NCBI GenBank assembly: GCA_038146865.1
Contig: JAYQSL010000002.1
Span: 124,001-188,000, forward strand
DNA length: 64,000 bases
Source of the DNA: GCA-2709075 sp038146865
GTDB taxonomy: Bacteria > Pseudomonadota > Alphaproteobacteria > MPNO01 > UBA2964
Direction of reading: 5' to 3'
Of the stretch, positions 1 to 8,027 are shown in pieces; position 1 is the first letter of the stretch; the number at the start of each line of letters is the position of its first letter. A model generated the notes under the pieces. The model was not told where the DNA came from, did no database searches, and worked only from the letters and a program-made list of their open reading frames with translations. The position numbers and the translations under genes are program-made.

Positions 1-2
1 CC

Positions 3-470
3 GCCTGGAACGCATATAAGGAAGCACTATCCAGTAAAGTCGGTAAAAATAGGATGGAGGAAATTCTTAAACCTGAATTTCATAATACCCTTATTTATCC
101 AAATACCTCCATCATGGGCCTTAATATCCATGTCCGGGTTATTAAACCAATTTCGGTAAATCTTACGGAAGTAAACGTCTATCCGGTAAGATTAAAGGGC
201 GCTCCCGAGGAAATGAATTTTGGCAATATCAGACTTTTAAATGTTACCCATTCCGCCTCCTCCTTCGTTCAAACTGACGACCTGGAGGCTTTCCAACGGA
301 CCCAAAAAGGACTCCAAGGAAAGAAAAATGACTGGATTGATATCTCTCGTGGTCTCGGGGAAGAGCAGGCGGATCCGCATTATAACGCCACCTCAGAGTC
401 GGCAATGCATGAGATGGCGGTAAGAGCTCAATATTCTGCTTGGCTAAATTATATGACCATGGATCGCTGA
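3..470 (+). CDS. Aromatic ring-hydroxylating dioxygenase alpha subunit, C-terminal part
   Basis: The reading frame is open from base 3, before the first ATG at 54, so the gene is cut by the left window edge and its Rieske domain lies outside. What remains (about 155 residues) looks like the end of the catalytic domain of a Rieske non-haem iron oxygenase alpha subunit, including the late segment ending in WLNYMTMDR. Family members insert both atoms of O2 into an aromatic ring as alpha/beta oligomers. One base separates it from a beta-subunit gene, which is the strongest support for the call. No ferredoxin or reductase gene is in the window. The substrate cannot be deduced. Confidence 0.8.
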   Translation, partial: AWNAYKEALSSKVGKNRMEEILKPEFHNTLIYPNTSIMGLNIHVRVIKPISVNLTEVNVYPVRLKGAPEEMNFGNIRLLNVTHSASSFVQTDDLEAFQRTQKGLQGKKNDWIDISRGLGEEQADPHYNATSESAMHEMAVRAQYSAWLNYMTMDR

Positions 471-471
471 C

Positions 472-1002
472 ATGGATGGTACGATTTTTGATACACCAGA
501 CTCTCCCAGCTTAGGAGGCATTTCCTCTATCGATAGGAACCCTTTTGAATTATTTCTTTACTATGAGGCTCGCTTACTCGACCTGAGAAAATTCTGGGAC
601 TGGAAGGCTTTATTCACAGAAGATGGAGCGTATTGGGTGCCTGCATCAGCAAACCAAAAAGATCCTTTTAGTGCCGCTTCTCTATTTTATGACGATGCTC
701 AACTGATGACTACACGTTTTGAAAGACTTGAGCATCCAAGAATACACGTCCAGTCGCCTCAGTCGCGAACGGCACATATGATCTCTAATGTGGTAATAGA
801 AGAAGCCGATGAAAAGAAAGGAGAGTTCCTTATTAGCAGCTCAATGACAATGACTGAATATCGACAGGATATCCAGCGTGTTTTCGCTGGATATCAATAC
901 CACCGACTTATAAAGAATAATGATTCATTTTTAATAAGACTAAAACGTGTAGACCTTATAAATTGCGACTCCGCTTTCGAAGCTATGGCCTTGCCAATTT
1001 AA
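472..1002 (+). CDS. Aromatic ring-hydroxylating dioxygenase beta subunit
   Basis: A 176-residue protein of the size and pattern of the NTF2/SnoaL-fold beta subunits of Rieske dioxygenases. It has an N-terminal helix with FELFLYYEARLLDLRKF, then the characteristic LFTEDGAYWVPAS strand and a late basic segment ending IRLKRVDLINCDS. Beta subunits are structural and pack under the catalytic alpha trimer. The ATG follows the alpha stop by one base, so the two are translationally coupled. The gene ends 72 bases before the convergent extradiol dioxygenase gene, suggesting that ring hydroxylation and ring cleavage are encoded side by side. Confidence 0.88.
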   Translation: MDGTIFDTPDSPSLGGISSIDRNPFELFLYYEARLLDLRKFWDWKALFTEDGAYWVPASANQKDPFSAASLFYDDAQLMTTRFERLEHPRIHVQSPQSRTAHMISNVVIEEADEKKGEFLISSSMTMTEYRQDIQRVFAGYQYHRLIKNNDSFLIRLKRVDLINCDSAFEAMALPI

Positions 1003-1074
1003 TCATCATCACTTTACAAAAAAAATCAAGTAACATTCACGTCTGTCAGGTTCTCATAAAACTCTCGGCGAGAC

Positions 1075-2149
1075 TCAACGTTTTCCAGCTCGTTCGATAT
1101 GGAGGCGTGCCATAAATGACATAAAAGGGTGAACACCCAACTCAACGAATTTTCTATCCGAGAGTTCTATAAGCGCTTTTTTTTCAATTTTTTTTAAATC
1201 AAGTTCTTTGACGTAAGCATTCGGATCAGACGCGTAGAGATCACGCTCATGAGTATCATTCGCTAACCGATGCAATATTTTTGTTAGTTCAAGCCTTTCT
1301 GGCGAAATAAGCGGGTAGTGAGGCGTAAACTCTGCTTTCGTTGGTTTAGACCACCAAGCAAGCGTTGCGTAATTATGATGCCAACTTGGATCCAGCGATA
1401 ACTTGTCGGGTTTTCTCTCTCCCAACAAGCCTGCACCGACACCCCAGCAGCGGAGTTCTATATTTCCAGTTTCATCAAGGCGCTTCTCATCAAGGGCTAA
1501 TAAATAACGAAGATTTCCATCAGCCATTTCCCCTAAAACTTTTTTATCAAAATCTAGATCTGGTTCAGCATATCGCTCGGTACCCGGGAAATGGGACATC
1601 CCACCACTAACCATGACGAGCACTCGCAAACCTAGTGCCCGGAGCCCTCGACCCATGGCTTCTCCCAGCGCATAACAACGCTCCATCCTTGGTTGAGGTG
1701 GTACATAGGCATTAACAAAGAGAGGCAGAATCGGAATGTCTCCAACAGCCATAAATTCCATCGGTATCCCCAGAGAATATTCAACCTCGGCTGTGGTTGT
1801 GTGTGAAACATCAAAACCTTCAGTGTAAAGATACTTAATTAACTCAGTGGCCTCTTTGCTCGCTATTTGATACTCAAATTGCTTTCCAGCAAAAGAGCCT
1901 ATTGCTTGTTTGCCTCGATGAATGACAAATGGTGGTACACAATGTAAGGGCAAACTGGTTGGCATGATCATTCGAAACCGTAACGATTAAGTCCGGTTTG
2001 AGCGCCGATAGCCTTTTACCATTTGCAATGGCTAACTTTTTAACTCTATTTACTGTCTGCTTATTTTCTGTTTTGGGAAGAGTAAAGAATTGAGGCGCGT
2101 GCGCCATAAAAACGCCACCGAGTACCGTTAAATCATCATTTTTTCGCAC
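1075..2149 (-). CDS. LigB-LigA fused class III extradiol dioxygenase, frameshifted
   Basis: Two overlapping minus-strand frames make one protein. The N-terminal part (GTG at 2149, AGGA 8 bases upstream) has MAHAPQF and SNDHANQF, matching the two iron-ligand histidine regions of LigB-type dioxygenases. The rest (from about 1970) continues with PLHCVPPFVI and the LigB body. Dropping one base near 1948-1954 joins them as NQFPLHCVPPFVI and gives about 357 residues. The last 70 residues, ending FVELGVHPFMSFMARLHI, resemble the LigA helical domain, so LigB and LigA are fused as in gallate-type dioxygenases. The enzyme would cleave a catecholic ring; the substrate is unknown. The break may be a real mutation or a sequence error. 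Confidence 0.8.
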
Positions 2150-2160
2150 AAGAGAGTCCT

Positions 2161-2502
2161 CTAATGATCTGCCCGATACAAAATTTTATCATTGAGCCCT
2201 GTCAAATATTTTTCTCCTTCTTCGGTTAATGTTAACCCGAGAGGAAACATAGATCGAGCAAGCCCTTTTCGCTCTAAGGCTTTCCAAACAGATTGGTTGC
2301 GAAGTCCCGTTGCATCCTTTGCAAGAACGAGGGCGTCCCCGCAGTGGAAATGATTACCATGTGGGTTAGGCATATTTGTTAGGAGAACTTCATTGTTCTC
2401 ATTCCGACTAGATGTTTCAGGCGCCTTTGCAAGCTGTTGAAAAATTGTGAGTGTTTTCAACTGTAACTTATTCAATTTAAGAGGATTAATTTTTGTTGGC
2501 AT
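2161..2502 (-). CDS. Small protein of unknown function next to the extradiol dioxygenase
   Basis: I do not recognise a named family. The 113-residue product has a leucine/lysine-rich amphipathic N-terminus, then a histidine cluster in NPHGNHFHCGDAL that could bind metal. Next comes a segment like a winged-helix recognition unit (NQSVWKALERKGLARSM) followed by LGLTLTEEGEKYL. It sits 11 bases upstream of the GTG of the extradiol dioxygenase on the same strand, so the two are probably co-transcribed. It might be a small accessory or regulatory subunit of the dioxygenase; that is inference from position only. It overlaps no other real gene and is divergent from the DUF952 gene. Confidence 0.6.
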   Translation of the reverse strand: MPTKINPLKLNKLQLKTLTIFQQLAKAPETSSRNENNEVLLTNMPNPHGNHFHCGDALVLAKDATGLRNQSVWKALERKGLARSMFPLGLTLTEEGEKYLTGLNDKILYRADH

Positions 2503-2539
2503 TGTGTATGATCCACTGAAAATTAAATATCGAATACTT

Positions 2540-2893
2540 ATGAATGATCATTCAATAAAAATTTATCATATGTGTCGTAAAGAGGAATGGGAACAGGCAC
2601 TCAAAAAAGGAAATTATAGCGGTTCTTCTCAAGACAGGAAGGATGGCTTCATCCACTTTTCTTCAAAAGAACAAATTGTAGCTAGTGCTGCTAAACATCG
2701 CGCGGGTCAATCTGATATTTTGCTTCTTACAGTTCACCAATGCTCTCTTGGAAACGCTTTAAAGTGGGAAAAGTCGAGAGGAGGGGACTTGTTCCCACAT
2801 TTGTATGGAGATCTTCCTATTTCTTTAGTTAGTGATGTTATACCTCTGCCATTGGGGAAAGATGGCAAACATATATTCCCTGAGACATTTTAA
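2540..2893 (+). CDS. DUF952 family protein
   Basis: From the ATG at 2540 the 117-residue product begins MNDHSIKIYHMCRKEEW and continues with GFIHFSSKEQI and WEKSRGGDLFPHLYGDLP, the hallmarks of the DUF952 family. These are small proteins of about 110 residues without an assigned biochemical role. The frame is open further upstream to 2447, but the extra residues overlap the divergent gene and are not part of the family fold, so I chose 2540. It ends five bases before gluQ, with which it is probably co-transcribed. Confidence 0.82.
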   Translation: MNDHSIKIYHMCRKEEWEQALKKGNYSGSSQDRKDGFIHFSSKEQIVASAAKHRAGQSDILLLTVHQCSLGNALKWEKSRGGDLFPHLYGDLPISLVSDVIPLPLGKDGKHIFPETF

Positions 2894-2898
2894 AAGGT

Positions 2899-3741
2899 AT
2901 GTCTCGGGTTACTCGCTTTGCACCTAGTCCAACAGGTCATCTTCATATAGGGCACGCATACTCGGCTATCTTTGCCCAAAACCTCGCAAAAAATACGAAT
3001 GATCAATTTCTTTTGAGAATTGAGGATATCGATACCACCCGGTGCCGAAAAGAATTCGAGAAAGGTATTTTTGAAGATCTGAAATGGTTAGGATTAGATT
3101 GGCTTGAGCCAGTAAGAAGGCAATCGGAACATTTAGATGATTACTTACTTGCACTTTCAAAACTTGATGAGGAAAAGCTTATATACCCGTGCTTCTGTAC
3201 TAGGGCAAAAATCAAGGAAGAAATTGAAAGGGCGGGAGTAGCGCCTCACAGTTATGGAGAAGCTGTTTATCCTGGAATCTGCAAAAAACTTACTACAGCG
3301 GAAAGAGAAGAACTCATAGAAAAGGGACAAGTTCCTGCACTAAGATTGGATATGACAGCGGCTTTTAGGCGTACAGGGGTTATAGAATGGAAGGATCATG
3401 AAAAGGGTAAAGTAAGGTCTGATCCCAGGATCCATGGTGATATTGTTCTTGCTCGCAAAGACATCAAAACAAGCTACCACCTATCAGCCACGATTGATGA
3501 CCATATACAAGGTGTCACATTGGTAACTCGTGGCGAAGATCTCGAAGGAGTTACGGATATACACCGTTTACTTCAAGAAATTTTAAATTTGGAGGAGCCT
3601 GAATACCTTCATCATAAAATTTTAAAAGATAAACAAGGGAAAAAATTCTCCAAAAGAAGTCGTTCAACTTCAATTCAATCACTCCGTGCAGCTGGATATA
3701 CACAAACAGAAATTACAAACATGATAAAATCGATGCTTTGA
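2899..3741 (+). CDS. gluQ: Glutamyl-Q tRNA(Asp) synthetase
   Basis: A 280-residue truncated glutamyl-tRNA synthetase that lacks the anticodon-binding domain. Family members attach glutamate to the queuosine base of tRNA(Asp). The N-terminus has the class I signature HLHIGH (residues 14-19) and the KMSKS loop is represented by KFSKR (249-253). Cys98, Cys100, Tyr124 and Cys128 form the expected zinc site, which discriminates it from full GltX. The ATG has only an AAGG placed one base upstream, an unusually tight spacing, but the sequence from SRVTRFAPSPTG onward fixes this start. It forms a two-gene unit with the DUF952 gene. Confidence 0.93.
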   Translation: MSRVTRFAPSPTGHLHIGHAYSAIFAQNLAKNTNDQFLLRIEDIDTTRCRKEFEKGIFEDLKWLGLDWLEPVRRQSEHLDDYLLALSKLDEEKLIYPCFCTRAKIKEEIERAGVAPHSYGEAVYPGICKKLTTAEREELIEKGQVPALRLDMTAAFRRTGVIEWKDHEKGKVRSDPRIHGDIVLARKDIKTSYHLSATIDDHIQGVTLVTRGEDLEGVTDIHRLLQEILNLEEPEYLHHKILKDKQGKKFSKRSRSTSIQSLRAAGYTQTEITNMIKSML

Positions 3742-3815
3742 AAAACCATAAACATTCTTGGAAATTTTGAATTGTGGGGGAAACCTCTCCAATGAGAGAA
3801 ATGTATTCGATATCT

Positions 3816-4653
3816 TTATGCAAGAAATGCTCTAAAAATCATCACAAATCCAAGCAGAAGGAGACCCGGCAAGTACCCATTTTCTGAAAACATCTAGCGA
3901 CATTGCGTTTCTAATAGTTCTTCCGGCGACCATCCCGAGTATCGCTGTGACTGTCGCGATTATACCTGGCAAAATTATCGATGCCGGTAATTCCCCACGC
4001 GCATTAAGGCCGATCGCAAGGGCGCCCGAAGAAATCAATACGGTTAGTCCTAAAGCCTGAATAAGGGCGTCTTTTTCCGCAGTTTCATTTCTTGCCTTAG
4101 TTGGATCGAAGCCATTTTCTGAGGAAGGAGATTGGCCTTTAGAAAAATCAAGTGACTGCAAATAGGGGACGACAGGAACCACAAATATTGCCGTTGCTCC
4201 CGAGATGATCCCGGTAGTAAATCCAATGACCGGATTCCATTTTTTCTCTTTTTCAACGGGCACCGTAAATCTAAGACCAGTGAGGCCCGAAATAGCAAAA
4301 AGGGCTAGTACTCCTCCGAGAAGCGCGGTCACGATAGCTGTATTTACTCCACTGATTAAAATTGCGCCGACAAAAGACCCAAAGATTAGTGTAACCATAA
4401 GGGGCCAAAGCCGGTAAATAATTAGCTTCAAAGCAGTTCCAAAAAACGACTGCCATATGTTTGTTAAAATCACAGGAATTATTAAAATACCCGCCGCCTG
4501 TTCTACAGGAAGCCAAACTGCCATCAATCCGATGCTGACTGTTGGCAAACCCAACCCGATGCCTCCCTTCACAATCCCTGCCACAAAATAAATTGCGGCA
4601 ATTACGAGAATCTCCCAAAGAAGGTATTGGTCCATCGAATTAACCTGAATCAA
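3816..4653 (-). CDS. TauE/SafE (TSUP) family membrane transporter, frameshifted near the C-terminus
   Basis: The product has about eight hydrophobic segments and the GGIGLGLPTVSIGLM stretch near the N-terminus followed by a second half-repeat (GFTTGIISGATAIFVVPVVP). These mark the TauE/SafE family of sulfite, sulfoacetate or organic anion exporters. As read, the frame stops at 3832 after the non-membrane tail SPSAWICDDF. Removing one base near 3864 instead gives WVLAGLLLLGFVMIFRAFLA with a stop at 3816, a normal hydrophobic family ending. The coordinates given include this repaired tail. The gene stands alone between gluQ and the helicase gene, so its substrate is not indicated. Confidence 0.82.
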
Positions 4654-4733
4654 TTTTTACCGGGCTGACTCTAACACGTAACCAAATAAAGGCCTCTTAA
4701 TCGGAGCCCTCTGAGTTTTTAGATTAGCGACCC

Positions 4734-6548
4734 CTAAGCAACAAAATAAGGCAAGTCGTCCTTGTCAGAACATCCCAAGGTAACAATCCGTTCAGTAATT
4801 TTGACTGCTCTTTGATATTTAATTTCACATTCACTGTGAGGAAGCTCTGATAATGCAGGAGCAATCAAACAAACCCCATAGTTAGCGACCAGAGTGCCAA
4901 CTTGTTTGCGTGTATCCAACCCATCCGCGAGCCAACTAAGTTCGAATTCTAGCTGCTTTTCAACGGTACGACCATTATCAATCAACTCCCGCCTAATTTC
5001 CGCTTCTGTCTTTAACGTCGTCTCCCAATACTCTGTCTCAGACCCTGCCGAGTCTGTTGTGGACTTATCAAAAGCCATACAGAATACAAGATATGCCTTC
5101 TCGTTCCCGTTTGCTTTACGCCAAGCGCTATTTCCCAGACTCTCCCATACGCGAACATTCAACTCTTGATAAATCTCAGGAACACGCGTGAAAAAGATTC
5201 GGTGCAGTTTGTTGTCATTAATGGAGAGGTCTAACCTCTGTTCTTTATAGACATCAATAGCTGCATATGTGCCGCAGATTGGGCACGCATCACCCTCATG
5301 CTCTCCTTTTTTATATATGTGTGAGCAGGGTCTACCTTTCCCAATTTCATTTTTGCACAACAGGTATGTCTCTGGTTCTTCTTCGTCATCCTGCTGTTGT
5401 CCGATCCAATTAAATCTATTTTGAAATTGCACAAAGGAACGAGGAGGGCTCCACAAGAGCCATTTTAGGTTTTCGACCGGGCCAAAAGTTGTCCAATTAG
5501 AGCTCACATCTATCACGACGCATTCTTTTTTCCCTGCAGAGGATCTCAAGCCCCTTCCGACTGATTGGCCCCATAAAACCTTGGATAAAGTTGGCCGCAT
5601 GTGAACAATAATATTACAGTCTGGATTATCCCAACCCTCAGTGAGAACCCCGACAGAGACCAAGGCTTCGATTGCTCCAGTGTCATGATCAGTTAAAATT
5701 TGTCTTCTTTTCTTTAACGGTGTCCCCGCCGTTATTATATCCGCATTTATACCTATCTCCTGTAATCGCCTAACCGTGACTTCAGCGACGACAATATCGG
5801 GACAAAACCATGCAGAAATCGGCCGCCCATTAGTTCGATCCCGTTCCTCCAGATAAGCTCTAGTTGCGTAGTCTAACATGGACGATTTAATAATTTCGTC
5901 AGTCAGGCGTGCTACAGGATATTCACCCGAGCTTACATCGATATCATCAAGATTGAGGTCATGGACAAAATGCGGCCTATATCTTGGTTTTACTAATATA
6001 CCCTCATTAATAAGGTCATTAATATCTGCACAATCTATAATTGCATCAAAGGCCAAATTAAGTTGATCTCTTTGATCTCCAGTTCTTCGTTCAGGTGATG
6101 CGGTCAATCCAAGAAAATGGGCCCCTTCTTTTGAATCATCGCGAAATTTATCGATAATCCTCTTATAACCCTTTCCATTCGGAGAAACTCTGTGCGCTTC
6201 ATCCACAATAATCAGGTCAGCTTTCGTGATGGCATCAGCGACAACTTCTCGAGCCCGCATACTCGTCGACAGCAGAATATCGTAATCCGTAAACGCTTTT
6301 CCTTTGTCGGAAACCGCTAGCGTTCTAACTCTTCTTCCTTCGCTCAAAGCGCCTTCAAGTTGATCGAGAAGCACAAGTCGGTGACATAGCACTAATACTT
6401 TTTTATTCTCATAAAACCGGTCGATTATCTCCCTGGCGAGAACGGTTTTTCCTGCGCCAGTCGGAGCCTTAAGTATGAAGCGCTTGTAACTTGCAAGAAT
6501 TGTCGGAAAATCATCGACGATTTTTTGCTGCCAACGCCTTAATTCCAT
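4734..6548 (-). CDS. RadD-like superfamily 2 DEAH helicase with zinc finger
   Basis: A 604-residue ATP-dependent helicase. Motif I APTGAGKT is at 28-35, motif II DEAH at 115-118, motif III GLTASP near 146-151, and motif VI GQSVGRGLR at 326-334. Cysteines 397, 407, 421 and 424 form a zinc-ribbon-like element after the helicase core, followed by a charged C-terminal domain of about 170 residues. This order resembles Escherichia coli RadD (YejH) and phage-type helicases more than a type III restriction subunit, and no methyltransferase or nuclease partner lies nearby. A role in DNA repair is therefore inferred. It is a single gene with no close co-directional neighbours. Confidence 0.8.
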   Translation of the reverse strand: MELRRWQQKIVDDFPTILASYKRFILKAPTGAGKTVLAREIIDRFYENKKVLVLCHRLVLLDQLEGALSEGRRVRTLAVSDKGKAFTDYDILLSTSMRAREVVADAITKADLIIVDEAHRVSPNGKGYKRIIDKFRDDSKEGAHFLGLTASPERRTGDQRDQLNLAFDAIIDCADINDLINEGILVKPRYRPHFVHDLNLDDIDVSSGEYPVARLTDEIIKSSMLDYATRAYLEERDRTNGRPISAWFCPDIVVAEVTVRRLQEIGINADIITAGTPLKKRRQILTDHDTGAIEALVSVGVLTEGWDNPDCNIIVHMRPTLSKVLWGQSVGRGLRSSAGKKECVVIDVSSNWTTFGPVENLKWLLWSPPRSFVQFQNRFNWIGQQQDDEEEPETYLLCKNEIGKGRPCSHIYKKGEHEGDACPICGTYAAIDVYKEQRLDLSINDNKLHRIFFTRVPEIYQELNVRVWESLGNSAWRKANGNEKAYLVFCMAFDKSTTDSAGSETEYWETTLKTEAEIRRELIDNGRTVEKQLEFELSWLADGLDTRKQVGTLVANYGVCLIAPALSELPHSECEIKYQRAVKITERIVTLGCSDKDDLPYFVA

Positions 6549-6783
6549 TTACCCATCTTCTCTTGTTATCAAAACGCCATCGTTTATCCTGTTTTTGAAA
6601 TCAACGCAAAGCTGCAAAAATTAGATAATTGAAAAAGGTGAAATGAATTAAATACCGACAGCCAAATAAATTCGTTATTTATGGATCAAAATAGCGAGTA
6701 AGCTTTGCACTATTAACGCCTTTTTCTAATTTCTCTCGGACGATCTAAAGACGAGTTAAAAGATATATTTTTGGAGATTACCG

Positions 6784-7524
6784 ATGCTAGATGATAAAAT
6801 TGCCTTTGTTACCGGTGGTGCCCAGGGAATAGGAAAGCACGCCTGTCTCACTTTAGCTAAAGCTGGTGCGAAAATCGCTGTCGTCGATATAAATACTAAA
6901 AATACTCTTTCGACCGCCTCAGAATTAGAGAAAATAACTGATGTCATTCCAATAACCGCAGACGTAAGAAATGAGCAAGAGGTCGAAGCGGCGATTCAGC
7001 AAACCTCCAATAAATTTGGGGGATTGGATATAGTAGTTAACAATGCTGGGATCGTTCCTCATTTTCGTTGGGGCTTACCCCGGTGGCCTAACATCGAGAA
7101 TATGCCTGAGGATTTTTGGGACAAGGTTATCAGAACTAACCTTTATGGCACTTATCTAACTACAAAGCACGCCATTCCCCTCATGAGATCAAAACAAAGC
7201 GGGCACGTCATCAATTTATTTGGAGGGGGAGGCCCAAATCCGCCAGGCGCCTTAGCCTACATGGTAACAAAAAATGGTATACGCACTTTTAGTCGGTATA
7301 TAGCTGAGGAGGTTCGCGCCGATAATATTTGCGTTGTTACATTTTCACCACGCTACGCAATTGCCACTGAAGATGCCTCGGATGAGGCGAAGCAAAGAAT
7401 GCCAGCGCCAGACGTTCTAGAGCAAGCTTTTGTGCTCGTCTCAGAACTTGGAATGGAGTATAGCGGCAAATGCGTTGCGTATGAGAATCAGACAATCATT
7501 CTTGAGAACCCTATGGAAGGCTGA
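6784..7524 (+). CDS. Short-chain dehydrogenase/reductase family protein with atypical active site
   Basis: A 246-residue Rossmann-fold protein. TGGAQGIG near residue 10 binds the dinucleotide, DIN in VVDIN suggests NAD preference, NNAG follows the fourth strand, and YMVTK supplies the Tyr-x-x-x-Lys pair. The serine normally about 13 residues before that tyrosine is missing: the segment reads INLFGGGGPNPPGALAY. The enzyme may therefore have altered chemistry. A good ribosome binding site (GGAG, seven bases before ATG) supports the start. It is monocistronic, with 235 bases of AT-rich DNA before it containing nothing recognisable beyond a small AAATAA/TTATTT hairpin. The substrate is unknown. 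Confidence 0.85.
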   Translation: MLDDKIAFVTGGAQGIGKHACLTLAKAGAKIAVVDINTKNTLSTASELEKITDVIPITADVRNEQEVEAAIQQTSNKFGGLDIVVNNAGIVPHFRWGLPRWPNIENMPEDFWDKVIRTNLYGTYLTTKHAIPLMRSKQSGHVINLFGGGGPNPPGALAYMVTKNGIRTFSRYIAEEVRADNICVVTFSPRYAIATEDASDEAKQRMPAPDVLEQAFVLVSELGMEYSGKCVAYENQTIILENPMEG

Positions 7525-8027
7525 CAACCAAATTCGATTTAGGATACGCACCTAACAGCTTTTATCGCAAAAAAAAAAATTATTGGTCTCATCAGGAGAC
7601 AAAAATAAAGCACACTGGATATAAGCTTCATTTTCAAAGCATTTATATTTGAAGCCCCCAGTTGGACCTTCTAAACCTGCGTGTGCTTGGCCAAAGCAGC
7701 CCAAATCATCAAAGCTTAAAACCATCTTAATAAAAGATTCAGCGCACAAAATTTATCTGAGAAACTAAACAAATTCTTCTTCAGGACGTAACTGGACCTG
7801 CCGATAGTTTGTGTTTGAATTTTCGGCGTATTTTTAAAAAAAATTTTTTTAGCATTTGTTTGACAAGTTTTTAAGTTAGCAAACCATTTTTATAAAAGCA
7901 TTCGTTAGTAAATTTTTAAAATTTACAGAGGAACCGGACACAGGCGTTCGGAACCGAAATGGCATCGGCCAAACCAGTTTTGGTTCACCGGTGCAACCAG
8001 AAAGAATGTATCTTAGGAGTTATAAAA
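7525..8027. other. Intergenic region and flagellin 5' leader
   Basis: AT-rich 503-base gap before the flagellin gene. It contains a doubtful small minus-strand reading frame (7552-7725), long A and T runs near 7835-7850, and a TTGACA at 7860-7865 without a convincing -10 at the right distance. Bases 7926-8013 are more GC-rich and rich in repeated GAACCG and GGTT/AACC elements. These include an imperfect inverted repeat at 7982-7998 and the palindrome CACCGGTG, suggesting a structured mRNA leader. A Shine-Dalgarno TAGGAG lies about 10 bases before the flagellin ATG at 8028. Confidence 0.5.
7552..7725 (-). CDS. Possible small cysteine-rich protein
   Basis: From an ATG at 7725 the frame encodes 57 residues with five cysteines, including pairs near both ends (GCFGQAH, YKCFENEAYIQC, FFFCDKSC). 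The composition looks like a folded small protein rather than random translation. There is no clear ribosome binding site and I recognise no family. It converges with the SDR gene, ending 28 bases beyond it. I list it as a weak candidate only. Confidence 0.25.
   Translation of the reverse strand: MVLSFDDLGCFGQAHAGLEGPTGGFKYKCFENEAYIQCALFLSPDETNNFFFCDKSC

Noticed and set aside
4734..6548. Type III restriction enzyme subunit
   Set aside because: Lacks an endonuclease domain and no methyltransferase gene is adjacent; the zinc finger and length fit RadD-like proteins better.
7800..7807. GCCGATAG resembling a sigma-28 -10 element
   Set aside because: No TAAA-like -35 element at the required 15-base distance.
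7959..8027. In-frame upstream ATG that would add 23 residues to flagellin
   Set aside because: Flagellins start MALVV/MA-x-x-x-N, and the TAGGAG ribosome site is placed for the ATG at 8028.
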